From Scalesia atractyloides (taxonomy: Eukaryota; Streptophyta; Magnoliopsida; Asterales; Asteraceae), in the NCBI GenBank assembly GCA_947069175.1, contig CAMTDV010000013.1, positions 31,385,725 through 31,449,724 on the forward strand: a stretch of DNA of 64,000 nucleotides, given 5' to 3'. This document shows positions 1-11,236 of this stretch, piece after piece. The notes beneath the pieces were generated by a model that saw nothing but the letters and a program-made list of their open reading frames with translations, did no database searches and was not told where the DNA came from. Position 1 is the stretch's first letter, and each line of letters begins with the position of its first letter. Both the position numbers and the translations under genes were made by a program.

Positions 1-46
1 TCTAATCAGTTTTTCGATAGTGTGTGTCTAAACTTTTTGCAGAAAA

Positions 47-745
47 ATGGTAGAAGAATTTTATAACGCATTTGCTACATTAGTAGTCATGACTACTGCA
101 GCACAAAACATGAACCTCGAGAACGAGATGGGTACTATAACGAAACCGCCAAAGTTAATGAACCTCGAAGACTTCGATAGGTGGAGCGAACGTTTCATGA
201 CTTGGGTTCAGTAAAATCATTTTACCTGTTGGTTTGCTATAGAAGAAAGGTACCAATCACCTGTTGGAGAGAACGGTCTCGAGAAGACATTGGCTCCACT
301 TTCAGAGTATGAAAGGGGAAATTTTATCAATGAGAAGAAAATGATGAATATTCTTCAACAATCCATCAAGGAAGACATTCTAGCGTTGTTACAACATGAT
401 GATGACGCACAATCATTATGGAATGCTCTTCGATTGAAATTCCAGGGAAGTGCCCAATTGCGAAAAGGGAAGAGGTCGTTGTGGAGTAAAGAATTTGACA
501 TCTTTACGTTGATCAAAGGAGAGACGGTTAAACAGCTGATTGAAAGAAACTATTATCTTGTTGTGCAAATGAAGCGAATGGGAATCGTCAAGACGAACAA
601 AGAACTTGTTGATAAACTCGCTGATTCCTTGCCACAAGGTGAATGGTCTACCTATTTGACCATTTCGAAGAATGGAAATGAATATGGTAATCTCTCATTA
701 CCATGTTTTATTGAGAGATTAGAGGGACATGAGCTTGAAATGTAA
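47..745 (+). pseudogene. Copia gag, N-terminal part (UBN2/DUF4219-like), one internal stop
   Basis: The reading frame opens at the ATG at 47, preceded by a pyrimidine-rich stretch and TTTTTGCAG. The first residues contain KPPKLMNLEDFDRW, typical of the DUF4219-like start of plant Copia gag. A single TAA at 212-214, where a Gln codon (CAA) is the likely ancestor, interrupts the frame, which then continues unchanged to a second TAA at 743-745. The downstream part matches the helical UBN2 gag fold (LWNALRLKFQG, ELVDKLADSLP). Gag would package element RNA in cytoplasmic particles. The frame is decayed and would not yield full Gag without readthrough. Confidence 0.8.
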
Positions 746-1531
746 AAGATGGCGAAGAACAAGAATGTTCAAGTGTAACAAGATTTTAATCTTTACTTCA
801 AGAATAGTTCTGCCACTCAAATACAATCTCCAAAGATTCACACTGCCTTTTAATGCTTACAGCACACCCAGCCCACCGTCAAATCAAAATAATAGTTTTC
901 AATCATTTACAACGGTCAATCCAAACATGTCTCAAAGCCCATAGTCATCTTATGGATCGAGCAATCCCTAACTCAACCAGACCAGTTAATCAAATCCTAC
1001 TCAGAGGGTACTACATTGCAATATCGCTGTCGATTTCCAGAATGCACAAAACTATGATGAGAAAACCGCTAAGCAGCATATGTCACTATTAGCATCGGTT
1101 CTCGAATCTTATGACAGTCTTGTAGCAGGAAGGATTGGAAATTCTGAAATGACCAGAGAGGACTATGATCAGATTGAGCCAGTAGAGATGGAGTTGATCG
1201 ATATAAAATGGTGTACGGCATCTATTGTTCGACGCGCACAACGCTTTATGGAAATCATTGGGAAAGAGAACTTGGGAGGTTTGGAGGAAAACTTGGATTT
1301 GATAAATCCAAAGTTACTTGTTTCAAGTGTCGGGAAAAGTGTCATTTTAAACGTGAATGCCCGAACAGAGAAGCTCAGGGTAATCAGAACCCATTTGCCG
1401 ACGACTACTACAAGAAGGCTATCTACCACCGTCCCCAACCAAGAACTCAAATGGTGCAGATCGAAGATAGACAACCAGAAGCCAAAGACAAAGCGCTAGT
1501 GGTTACTCAAGAAGATGAGGGCTTTAACTAG
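746..1531 (+). pseudogene. Copia gag, middle part with first CCHC knuckle
   Basis: The gag frame continues from 746 through many TAA/TAG codons, several at positions expected to be Gln, and is shifted more than once: the frame opening at 1080 passes into the one read from 1208. A zinc knuckle lies at 1319-1360 with spacing C-x2-C-x4-H-x4-C. The usual Gly before the His is replaced by Cys. In retrotransposon Gag this knuckle binds RNA. The region before it (SLLASVLESYDSLVAGRIG) resembles the gag linker of SIRE elements. Confidence 0.75.
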
Positions 1532-2381
1532 AACAAATATATTTCAAAGAATGAGAGTTTGGCGTTGGTTGCTGAGATAATCGAAGAACCTGAAGAAGAA
1601 TTGGAGGCATCTTTTGATGAGGCACCAGAAGATGATTATTACTATCACACCTCATCAGAAGAGGATGAACTTTTAAACAGTGCGTTAAACACCTCATGCC
1701 TAACGATATGTTGAAAACTTTTGCAGGTTACTTTGGACCAAGGCATCGATCATCTTTCGAAGAACAGAAGAAGCCTGATGTTGAACAGAGAGTTGATGAA
1801 CAGATGGAGAAGTTAGCTGTTGAGACTAACAAAGCATGCATGGCAAACATTAACGAGGTAAATGAGTCCAAATATGAGTCTCTATTAGACAAACCATGTT
1901 TAAAATGTGTTGAGCCATGCAATGAATGTGTGGTAAAAGACACACGATATACTGAGCTCAAAAGTTTAACAGACAATTTGTCGAGTGATTTTAAATCAAC
2001 TAAAGAAGCGTACGACAAATTGAGCAGAACTGTTAAACAATATGAAAAAGCACTTAGAGAAAATGACGGGACTCTTTCTATGCTCAAAGCGTCCGTAATG
2101 GACAAGCAAATGGCCATTAATAACACTTAAATACTATCGTGAGCTAAAGAGTGAGCTTGAGAAAGTAAGAATTGAAACTGAGCGGGTTAACAAGTTGTCA
2201 ATCAGTTATTCAACAAGCTAATACGTCATTGATCATTTTACCAAATATTGAAAATAAAGAAGAACCAGAAAAGGTTGAAAACAAGAGTGTGAGTTACGAT
2301 CGTGTTCCACCCCCTATGTGTCATAGTTATGCTTGTAAAAAGCCATCAGGGGTGGAAAAGGCACTCAATCTATAACTAAAA
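1532..2381 (+). pseudogene. Copia gag, acidic and coiled-coil C-terminal part
   Basis: An acidic stretch (EEPEEELEASFDEAPEDD) is followed by an open frame at 1696-2130. That frame has a CxxC..CxxC cluster (CLKCVEPCNEC) and a long heptad-rich Lys/Glu region suggesting a coiled coil, as seen in the oversized gag of SIRE-type Copia elements. Gag sequence runs to 2381, where an inverted Gypsy LTR is inserted, and resumes at 4658. Stops at 1529-1531 and 2128-2130 break the frame. Confidence 0.7.
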
Positions 2382-3402
2382 TGTCACACCCAGACCCGCA
2401 GCGGAATAAAAGTCGGGGCATGATTGGGTTATCACCAAAGCTCATGATATTTACTAATAAGTTTCATAGTTATTAAATTGAAATTAAAACTTCAAATTTT
2501 CAACACAAAATTCATACAAACACAAACATAATCAAAAGATTATTCAAAACATAATAACTTTGTTTAATCTTCTAAGGCCATTCCTATGTATTTCTTTCTT
2601 CAACTTGTGCACCTGTATCATGCGTAAAATAGAAGATTTGGGTCAACAAAAGTTGGCGAGTGAACCCCGGTAAAACATTTAAATAATTGAATTATATTGT
2701 TGTTAAGTAAAAATTGTGCATGAATCATATGTGAGCAGATGCATATACATAACCAAAATCACAAACCATATTATATCCACAATGAACACATGACATGATA
2801 AATGATGAACTTGAGATCAAGGCTCAATCAAATGGAGCCGATCTAATGAGGCACCTGATGCTCAACCCGTATCCCACGAGGAACTGATGGGCCTAATAAA
2901 TGATTGCACTGAAATGATAAAACGTAACCACACATAATCACACAACAACTATACACATTTGATCACGAGATGATATTAGCACAAGTGTTTAAATAAATAA
3001 TAAAGATACGACACATGATACACCCCAAAACATGATTAAAAGGGGAACTCGTAGAGATTCACTCACAGTGGCTGCGTATTCTTGATCGAGGATGAGAGCG
3101 CACGAGTTGGGAACTTAACCGATGAAGGAGTACTAACCTAAAATAATAACGCGATAACTCAATAAATAAATAAATTAATATTTTGGTTAAAAAACCTGTG
3201 TTTAGATTTTTAAGTTATTTTTGTAATTTTTATTGATATATAAAACCCTTGAAATTATATACTTTTAAGCATTTTGTATTTGGTTTTTCTTTTAACATAA
3301 AATCATAGAATAATAATAAAATAATAAAAAGATAAAAATAAAAATAATATTAAAAATTTGTCAGTCTAACAAGCAGTTGTCAGACCGGTTCGAAGGGATT
3401 TG

Positions 3403-3484
3403 GCATGCGTGTGTTGAGACTCGAACTTGTGACCTCTCGGTAGCGTGCACGCAGCTCTTCCAACTGAGCTACGTGTCTAACCCG
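3403..3484 (-). other. tRNA-like module 3 in solo LTR
   Basis: On the - strand it starts CGGGTTAGACAC. An A-box-like hairpin follows (GTAGCTCAGTTGG then AGAGCTGCGTG), then a B-box-like AGTTCGAGTC. It is the counterpart of 16487-16568. Not a functional tRNA: no acceptor stem or anticodon arm is evident. Confidence 0.7.
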
Positions 3485-3573
3485 AAAGAAACCGGATTTT
3501 AATTATATTAATACACTATTTAGTTCATTCCAGAAATTAATTTATAATAAAAAGATTTACAGAGTTGAATCGG

Positions 3574-3653
3574 TGGGTGGCATAGGTCTCGAACCCGTGA
3601 CCTTTTATGTGTTTTGCACCCAGCCCAACCAACTGGGCTGGGTGTCTAACCCG
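3574..3653 (-). other. tRNA-like module 2 in solo LTR
   Basis: On the - strand it starts CGGGTTAGACAC. The hairpin CACCCAGCCCA/TGGGCTGGGTG encloses an A-box GTTGGT loop, and a B box GGGTTCGAGACC follows. Relative to 16319-16399 two stem positions differ on both sides so that pairing is kept. Confidence 0.7.
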
Positions 3654-3740
3654 ATAAGACTTGGTTTTTAATTATATTTATATACACACTGCTATTTGAT
3701 ATATTTCGTTAAAAATAAAAATTGTTATGCACAGTTATAC

Positions 3741-3820
3741 GGTCATGAACCGGACTCGAACCGGGGATGTGGATATCGTGTTTGCACATAGTCCACCACT
3801 GGACTGTGTGTCTAACCCGG
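3741..3820 (-). other. tRNA-like module 1 in solo LTR
   Basis: On the - strand it reads CCGGGTTAGACAC, a hairpin CACACAGTCCA/TGGACTATGTG with an A-box-like loop, then a B box CCGGTTCGAGTCCGG. The counterpart in the large Gypsy LTR is 16149-16226. Confidence 0.7.
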
Positions 3821-4368
3821 TTATAACTTAGAATTTAATTACATAAAACACTTAACCCATATCGTCTTCTTCTCATTTTGAAATAAAACCAAACTTGTAC
3901 CCGCCTGGTTCATCCCGCTTTTGTTATTAATTGACTGAACATAAAGCTAATTGGATTAAACGCAAAAGAAAGGACAATGAGATCTACCGTAAGACGGAGG
4001 CGGTGGTGGCACAGTTCCGGCGGCCTGTTGTTTTCCGGCGAGGGAGTGATTTTGGCGACGGAGAGAATTGAGAGTGTGAACAGAGGGATTTAGAGGTAAT
4101 GAGCGAGTTTTGATTGAGAGGATTCGACCAGTATTTTTAGAGGTGCTTGATTTCTGCTTTTAGGAAACCAGTTGCGGTGATTGATTTTAAAAAAAGAATG
4201 GACAGCCGTCGTGATTGAAGTTGCCAGAAATAGACGTTGAGCCAGTTGTCCAATTTCAAGCAAAACCGCGTCGGTTGTGAGATCTCCGGTGAGGAGATTG
4301 GTTGCAGTCGCCGGCTTCAACTTAACATGAAAATATATATGTTGAGTTCTGGATTCTAACACATATGT

Positions 4369-4427
4369 CATGTGTGGTGCAGTGGTGCTGTGACCGCGTG
4401 TTTACCCGGGAGATCGATCCCGGTTTC
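4369..4427 (+). other. Antisense tRNA-like module of solo LTR
   Basis: On the + strand, opposite to the LTR sense, an A-box-like GGTGCAGTGG is followed by a T-arm-like CCGGGAGATCGATCCCGG whose 5-bp stems pair. It occupies the same relative position and orientation as 15241-15322 in the related LTR. Confidence 0.5.
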
Positions 4428-4657
4428 CCTTTTTGTGTTTTTATTTATTTTATCCTTTTAAATTATGTCTATTTAATCATTCATAAATATTTAATACTTA
4501 ATTTTATTTTATAACATTTGTTATTATTTTATATATATAAAATTCTAACATATTTTAACAATAAACAAAAAGTTAAACCAATGACATAAAATACACTTGA
4601 TTTATTGAGAATGGTGCGGGTTTTTCGAAACCCGATTTACACAAATGTTACATAAAA

Positions 4658-5690
4658 ACTAAACAATCAAACGAGTTGCCTACAAACCTCGATGTAACTT
4701 ACACAACTTCTGAAAATGAATGTGACTCTGAGGTGGTTAAAATAGTGGTCGAAAATGTTTTAAAAAGTGAATCTGAAAAATCTAAGTCTGAGGTTGAAAC
4801 ATCGAAAGATAGTTTAAACAATGATCCAAACATCATAGTTTATAAAATGCATGGATCTGATAAACTATTTTCTGATGAGGACTTTCCCATCCAGAACGTG
4901 AATCTGGATCGTGTTGATATATTGTTAAAGCTTGTGGAGGTAAGTCATTCTGATTTAGATAAACATAATGCACCATATTACTCTAAATTAAAATGTGTCA
5001 CCAGACCCTACCATTAGAGAAACAAAGATTATCCAGAGAATAGGAGGGCGGGTTTAGGTTTCCAAAAACGAAGAATGAACAACCAGTCCCAAAAGCTAAA
5101 TTTTACTAAGAAAATCAATTTTGTTTTTGGGATAACAACATAAAAGGAGAAAGAAATCATCAGAACACAATCGAATGATGATTTCAAGAAAGAAAAAGAG
5201 AATAGGAAACATGTTTTGGAATCCTCTGTTCGAAAGGACAGTAGGATGTGTTACAAATGTCAAAATGCTGGGCACATTGCAAGATATTGCTCACAAGAAT
5301 TTCCAAAATCTGTTTCTCTTTCTAAAAGGTTTACCAAGGATGAGAAACAAAAGGCACTTATGGTTGCGCCAAAGAAAATTTTGAAAAGAACCAATGAATC
5401 CTACAAAAATGTTAAACCAACTCTTCAACGTCATTCTAAATTTGAAATTGGTGAAACATCAACTAAACATCATCAAATGGATTCAAAATTTTATGCTAAA
5501 AAGGCAAATCTAATAACGCAAACATGGGTGGCGAAAGTCAAACCGTCCAAGGTAGAACCGAAACCTTCTGTTCCAAACAAAACCGAGCCTAAAAAGAACG
5601 TCAAAACCAAAGTAGGTCCGAAATTTGACATTCCGAACCCACCCAAGACCAAGCAGGCTTGGGTTTATTTGTTTAAATAGTTTCTTCCAC
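4658..5690 (+). pseudogene. Copia gag, distal part with second CCHC knuckle
   Basis: Gag resumes after the solo LTR. An acidic Ser/Glu/Lys-rich stretch is readable at 4676-5017. The frame at 5216-5680 carries a second zinc knuckle at 5249-5290 (C-x2-C-x4-H-x4-C, CYKCQNAGH) followed by a basic Lys/Pro-rich linker. Two well separated knuckles fit the long SIRE-type gag. Several frameshifts separate the readable pieces (5018-5215). Confidence 0.75.
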
Positions 5691-5694
5691 ATGT

Positions 5695-6069
5695 GTGCAG
5701 GGACTCCCGCGATCGATAATGTCTAAATGGATAATGGATAGTGGAGCTTTCTGGCACATGACATGGATGTTTCCGCTGTTACACGACGTTAAAGCTATCC
5801 GCAGAGGGTATGTAGGTTTTGCCGGAAGGCAAGGAGGACAAATTGTCGGTGAAGGAATTCTCGTGGATGGAGTTGTTACGTTTGATAAAGTGAACTACAT
5901 CGCGGAACTTGAGAACAATCTACTCAGCATTTCGCAGATTTGTGACAAGAAATTCACAACGCACTTTAATGATAAACAATGCTTGATCTTAAAGCCGGGA
6001 TTCAAGATTCCAGAGAAATGGATTCTCATGCTGCTCCGAGAGAAAATGATCTTTATGTTCTCGATATGA
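5695..6069 (+). pseudogene. Copia aspartic protease
   Basis: The motif WIMDSGAFWHMT near the start is the Copia protease active site (D-S/T-G-A followed by H-M-T), with Phe/Trp in place of the usual Ser/Arg. It continues with the family pattern GEGILVDGVVTFDKV and LLSISQICDK. This enzyme matures the Gag-Pol polyprotein by self-cleavage. The frame ends at a stop at 6067-6069 and passes directly into the pre-integrase region. Confidence 0.85.
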
Positions 6070-7237
6070 GTGTCGCGTCAACAACATCATAGAAGGTTCA
6101 GTGCTTTGTTTCCAAAGCTACGAGAAAGAGTCTATACTATGGCAAAGAAAGATGGGGCACATTCATCTGCGAAAGATGAATTATCTTGTGCAGAACGACC
6201 TAGTGGAGGGTGTTAATTTGAAGAATTTGCAATTATCCGATGATTGTCTGAGCTGTAAAAAGGGGAAGTAGCATAAGAAATCACACCCATGAAAGCTGTT
6301 AAATTCTATCAAGCTACCACTAGAGAGGCTACATATGGATCTTTTCGAACTAGTAAACACCAAAAGCATTTCTGGTGATCTATATTGCCTAGTCGTTACA
6401 GATGATTATTCAAGATTCTTATGGGTTTTCTTTCTGGAGAGCGAAGATGAAACATTTGAGACTCTAATGATTCTCTTCAGAAAACTCGAAAACCTGTATC
6501 ACTTGCCAATCAATAGAATTCGTAGTGACAATGGTACAGAGTTCAAGAACAAACGAATGCTTGAGTTTTGCAACGAAAAGGGGATTCTTCATGAATTCAG
6601 TGCTCCTTATACTCCACAACAAAATGGAGTAGTTGAACGAAAGAATCGCACACTGATCGAGACTGCCAGAACTATGCTAGCCGATTCGAAATTGCCAATC
6701 AGTTTCTGGAGTGAAGTAGTCGCATAAGCGTGTTACACCCTGAATCATGTGGTAACGGTCAAGCCTCACAACAAGACTTGTTTCGAGATACTAAATCAAC
6801 GGAAGCCTAACTTTGCATTTCTGGAACCTTTTGGATCACCGTGTACTATATTGGACCCGACTGGAAAATTTGGTGCCAAATCCTTGGAAGGATTCTTCGT
6901 GGGTTATGCTACTCCACAAAAACGTGTCTTCTTGCCAAGTCTGAACCAGGTTATTCTTGCGCAACATGTTGATTGCCAAAGGTATACTACGCCAATGCAG
7001 AAACCTGGGGATCCATGGCTGTTTAACTATGATGGTTTGTGGAATTCATTCAACCTGCCAGATGTACCATCAGATGAAGAACTTGTTTTGCTCTTTCAAC
7101 AGCATCAAATCTCTAATCAAGAGCAAGTTACCAGACCGTTCGTGATTTCCTCGTCACTTCCTGTGTCTAACACATCCGATGTAGGTCCGAGCACTACTCT
7201 TCAAGACTGTCACTGTACCAATTGTCAACTCTATTGA
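6070..7237 (+). pseudogene. Copia integrase (pre-integrase domain and catalytic core)
   Basis: A degraded gag-pre-integrase zinc domain (GHIHLRKMNYL, then CLSCKKGK, readable across 6070-6330 in shifted frames) precedes the rve core. The core shows the D-D-E triad: Asp in HMDLF near 6335, Asp in IRSDNGTEF near 6520, and Glu in NGVVERKNRTL near 6630. A TAA at 6725-6727 splits the core from its C-terminal part (6749-7237), which has the family pattern EPFGSPCTILDPTGKFGAKS. Integrase joins the element cDNA to host chromosomes. The catalytic residues survive but the frame is broken. Confidence 0.88.
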
Positions 7238-9190
7238 ATCATCTGCCCAGCAATAACCAAATGCTGACTTTGATCGGGAACCGACGTTAGATGATGGAGG
7301 ATCTAGTTCTGATGAAGGATCTGAGTAGATTGAAAGCTTCCTGAATAATCAAGCTGATCAATCAAACATCAGGAATGAAGCTTCATCTTCTGAATCGGTT
7401 GTGGATGAAGTCATCACAAATTTGCAAACACAAGTAGATGTTCCAAGCGAAGTGATGCCAAGGACGCTTTCTTATCATCCTTCGGAGAATATTATAGGCA
7501 GCTTACAAACAGGAGTGCAAACTCGCAATCAGATCAATAAGGATCTAAGTTGTTTTTATACTTGTATTGCTTCACTACAAACCAGACTTTCTAATAGTTG
7601 TTTTGTTTCTCAGGTAGAACCTGGGAACTGGAAAAACGCGTTGAATGAAGAGAGCTGGGTGGACGCAATGCAAGAGGAATTGCTTCAATTCTAGAAGCTG
7701 GGAGTCTGGAAGCTTGTTGACCTACCATATCATCACAAAAAGATAAATACTAGATGGGTCTTCAAGTGCAAGCATGATGATAAAGGTATCATGGTCCGTA
7801 ACAAAGCTCGACTTGTGGTACAGGGTTTTCATCAGCAAGAAGGGATAGATTACACAGAAGTCTATGCCCGGTCGCCCGTCTTGAAGCAATCCGCATATTC
7901 TTGGCCTTTGCCTCGTGGAAAGGGTTCAAGGTGTACCAGTTGGATGTCAAATCTGCTTTCCAGTACGTAAAAGTAAAAGAGGAGGTGTATGTCAGCCAAC
8001 CACCGGGGTTTGTCGATCCCATACACAAAGACAAAGTCTATCTTCTGAACAAAGCTTTATATGGTCTACATCAAGCCCCGAGAGCTTGGTATGAAACGCT
8101 GTTACGACATATACTACACAACGGCTTTATCAGAGGAACTGTAGATTCTACCCTCTTTACGAAGGAAGTGGATGGGCATTTGATTATTGTACAGATATAT
8201 GTGGATGATATCATCTTCGGATCGACAAATGACAAGTTGTGTAAAAACTTTGAAGACGTCATGAAGCGTAAATTTGAAACGAGCGCGATGGGGGAGATGA
8301 AGTTCTTTTTAGGACTTCAGGTCGATCAACTGCCTGATGGTATCTTCATCCATCAGACGAAGTATGTTCATGACATATTGGAGAAATTCGATATGGCAGG
8401 AGCTAAACCAACATCAACCCCATTAGCTCCTAATCACGACATTTGTCCAGATCTGAATGGAGTCAAAGTTGATGAGACATTATATCGCTCCATGATCGGA
8501 TCCTTGATGTATCTCACTGCTTCTCGACCAGATATCATGTATCCAACACGCCTGTGCACCCGTTATCAGTCCAATCCAAGCGACTCGCACTTGCTCACCG
8601 TCAAACGTATCATGAGATATTTGAAGGGATTTCCGAGCACCGGCTTGTGGTACCCTAGACACGACGACTTCAATCTTGCGGGTTACTCGGATTCTGATTT
8701 CTGTTGCTGCAAACTTAACACCAAATCTACGACGGCTGGTTGCCAGTTCTTCGGAACCCGTTTAGTAACATGGCAATGCAAGAAACAAACCGCGGTCGCT
8801 CTCTCTACCTGTGAGGCTGAATATGTTTCAGCATCCAACTGTTGTTCCCAGATACTCTGGATTCAACAGAAGATGAGAGACTTCGGAATGCAATTTCTTG
8901 ATACGCCTATATATGTAGATAACCAGGCAGCGATTGATATCACTAAAAACTCATGTCAACACTCTTGAACTAAACATATTGAGATTCGACACCACTTTAT
9001 CCGTGATTGCTACGAGAAAAAGTTGGTTAAAATTGAAAAAATCCACACTGGTGACCAAAAAGTAGATTTTTATACCAAAGCCTTTGATTGTACAGGATTT
9101 AAAAATCTTTTAAAATTAAATGGTTTACGAAATCTGACATCAGGGGATATACATGAGGTTGAGTTTGAGGATGACGATGACTTGACGTAA
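7238..9190 (+). pseudogene. Copia reverse transcriptase and RNase H
   Basis: After a Ser/Asp-rich linker (7238-7600) the RT begins around WVDAMQEEL. It runs through INTRWVFKCKHDDKG, QLDVKSAF, LYGLHQAPRAWY and the catalytic IYVDDIIFGST. RNase H follows with GYSDSDF, STCEAEY, DNQAA and KHIEIRHHFIRD. The longest open frame is 7901-8968. Earlier breaks include a TAG at 7692-7694 and a shift near 7880; a TGA at 8966-8968 sits at an expected Arg (CGA to TGA). Pol ends with a run of Asp residues near 9180. This is the best preserved domain of the element. Confidence 0.92.
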
Positions 9191-9264
9191 TTCTCATTGG
9201 TGTGACGTATTTTTCTGTACATTCTTTCTTAAAAATTCTAAAAATACAAAAATATGTTTTTGAT

Positions 9265-9280
9265 TTTAGGGGGAGAAATT
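9265..9280 (+). promoter_or_regulatory. Internal polypurine tract after pol
   Basis: TTTTAGGGGGAGAAAT lies about 80 bp after pol, well upstream of the LTR-adjacent PPT at 25134. A near copy in the same context is at 30028 in a second element. Extra PPTs after pol are known in SIRE-type elements, where they can prime plus-strand DNA. Confidence 0.6.
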
Positions 9281-11236
9281 TTGGGAAAATACAAAAAACA
9301 TTGTAAAAAGTCAAAAACAGTTTTGTGAAAAAGAGAGATCATATTACATCAATATGACAGTCATAGTATGCTAAAGATATGGAATGATTAAACAAGTAAT
9401 TAAACAGGTCTTACTAAGGATGTGCCAATAGGCTTCACTCGTTCAGTAAATTATTTTCAAGATATAAACATAATAGAAAATCTGAATAACTTGTGGGTTA
9501 ACATCTCTAGGATATATGGACTTAGTACTCCGAAATTTCGTTTGAGAGAATGTCAGATTCTGCGATACTAGGTCTTTATATTTACTCGATATCTGGGGTA
9601 TTATCCGAGTTCTTCTGATTTTGCGTCAGCAATGGCCTAGAACTTGTATAATATTTTGCACATTATTCGCTTACAAAAGCTGCATAAAAATGATTATGTC
9701 ATAAACTTTGTGACATTTGCAGTTCAAAAGATTCCTTTAAGGAACACCACCTAAAGACGAGCCTTCATCTCTTTGTCTGTACGGTAGTATTAACCTGAGC
9801 TCTCAAGGTCTCGCAATTCATCCATTTACAGATATCAATTGGATATATTCACCTGTGAAATGAAATTCTGTGAATCTCGATACGGTAGTATATTCTGAGA
9901 TGGGACACACAATTATTTCATGTTCTTAATTTACCTAACATATCTTGAAACAGTTAAGAAAAGAGAAGAGGTTTAAGTGGATAAGTATATTGGCAATCTA
10001 GGTAAATCTGGTTAAAAGCTTAATGAGTATACCAAGATCAACGGTACTTGTGATCTGTTAAAAACACTTGATATGATCCTCTTAACCCAAAACTTACAAA
10101 AATATGTATGTATACATCTTTACTTGTTATTTCTTTTCAAAAAATCCCAAAACCCAAAAAGATTTTCAGTTTCCTTAGTTTTTTAGTTTTGTTTTAGTCT
10201 ACCAATGATGAAAACACGGATAGTTGAAGTCATGGCGACATTTTGCTGAAGGAAAATCTGAAGAGCAAGGGTTGGGAGCTAATCCTGAGAAGAGTTTATC
10301 TAACGTCAATAAAGTTCATTAATTTTAAACTTTACAATTAAAATAAATCTGTTTTGGTCAAACATGGTCAACCAAGGTCACTAACTTGGACTGGATAGAC
10401 AAATCAGGTAACCAATGTCATTAACTTGGACTTGGTTAACTGAGTGGGTTTTAAACGGATAATATTGCATAAAAAATCAGAAATCAAAAAGTTTAAAAAG
10501 TTTAAAAAATATCAGAACTGATTCATATGAGTCTCACTAACTTGTACGAATAGGATTTGGTGTTCATTCGCACAAGCCTTTGGTTTGTACGAGCGACACT
10601 AAACTAGTATATAAGGCCTCCTATTCGCACGAGGCAGCTTATTGTTATTGTGCGAACTCAGAAGAAACTTAGTGTAAACAAGTTCTATACTTCATTTTTC
10701 TTGACATTTACGTTATACCAATACATTAGGGAGGTTGATTCGCACACCTCTTACGATGGGAAAGGTGTTATTGCTTGTTCTTAGCTATTATAATGCCTGA
10801 TTTAGACCAAACGGACATAAAACATAGATTTAGGGAAATTGGACCTGTAAAACTTAAAATTGAACTTAAAATCATCAAAATCGGCCCCAATAGCCTATAA
10901 ATCAACTATCAATTTGTTAAAAACAACACGTTTGAAGTTCGGTTTAAACTTGGTGTTATTTGGTACAGTTTATGATTCATACGAAGGACCACTCGTACAA
11001 GCTGAGTTTTAAAATATGTTAAGTATTATTTACTCGTACGAAGCATTGTTTGTACGAAGTAAGTTTGGAAAAATCTTTTGAAAAGTCTAAGTCTTTAGTC
11101 ACCCGTACAAAGTAGTGACTCGTACGGGTAATGATTTGATCAAACTTGAATTTTTGTCTAAGTATTGACTCGTACAAATGTATGGATCGTACAAATAACC
11201 TTATAAGTTGAAATTTGTAAAAAAATTTCTAACAGT
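9281..11236 (+). other. Non-coding spacer between pol and third ORF
   Basis: No credible ORF. The first 350 bp are homologous to 30040-30340 in the second SIRE-like fragment. From 10541 to 11195 there is a cluster of GTAC-centred motifs (CTTGTACGAA, TTTGTACGAG, CTCGTACAAG, CTCGTACGAA, CTCGTACGGG). A TATA-like AGTATATAAGGC occurs near 10609. A pyrimidine/AG acceptor-like TATGTGTGCAG lies just after 11245. Together these could serve the third ORF as promoter or splice site; that is inference. Confidence 0.55.

Larger units (their letters stand above)
2382..4652 (-). mobile_element. Inverted Gypsy solo LTR (2271 bp) inserted in Copia gag
   Basis: The insert begins TGTCACACCC and ends GTTACA, so on the - strand it reads TGTAAC...GGGTGTGACA, the same termini as the Gypsy LTR at 15058-17710. 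It is flanked by a 5-bp target duplication TAAAA (2377-2381 and 4653-4657). No internal coding sequence is present, so this is a solo LTR left by LTR-LTR recombination. It is clearly diverged from the 15058 family but keeps the same internal order: antisense tRNA-like module, GCCGG-rich stretch, three sense tRNA-like modules, then the conserved terminal block. The 93-aa open frame at 4090-4371 lies inside the LTR and looks fortuitous. Confidence 0.88.

Noticed and set aside
4090..4371. 93-codon open frame on the - strand
   Set aside because: Lies inside the solo LTR with no counterpart in the related LTR and no domain motif.
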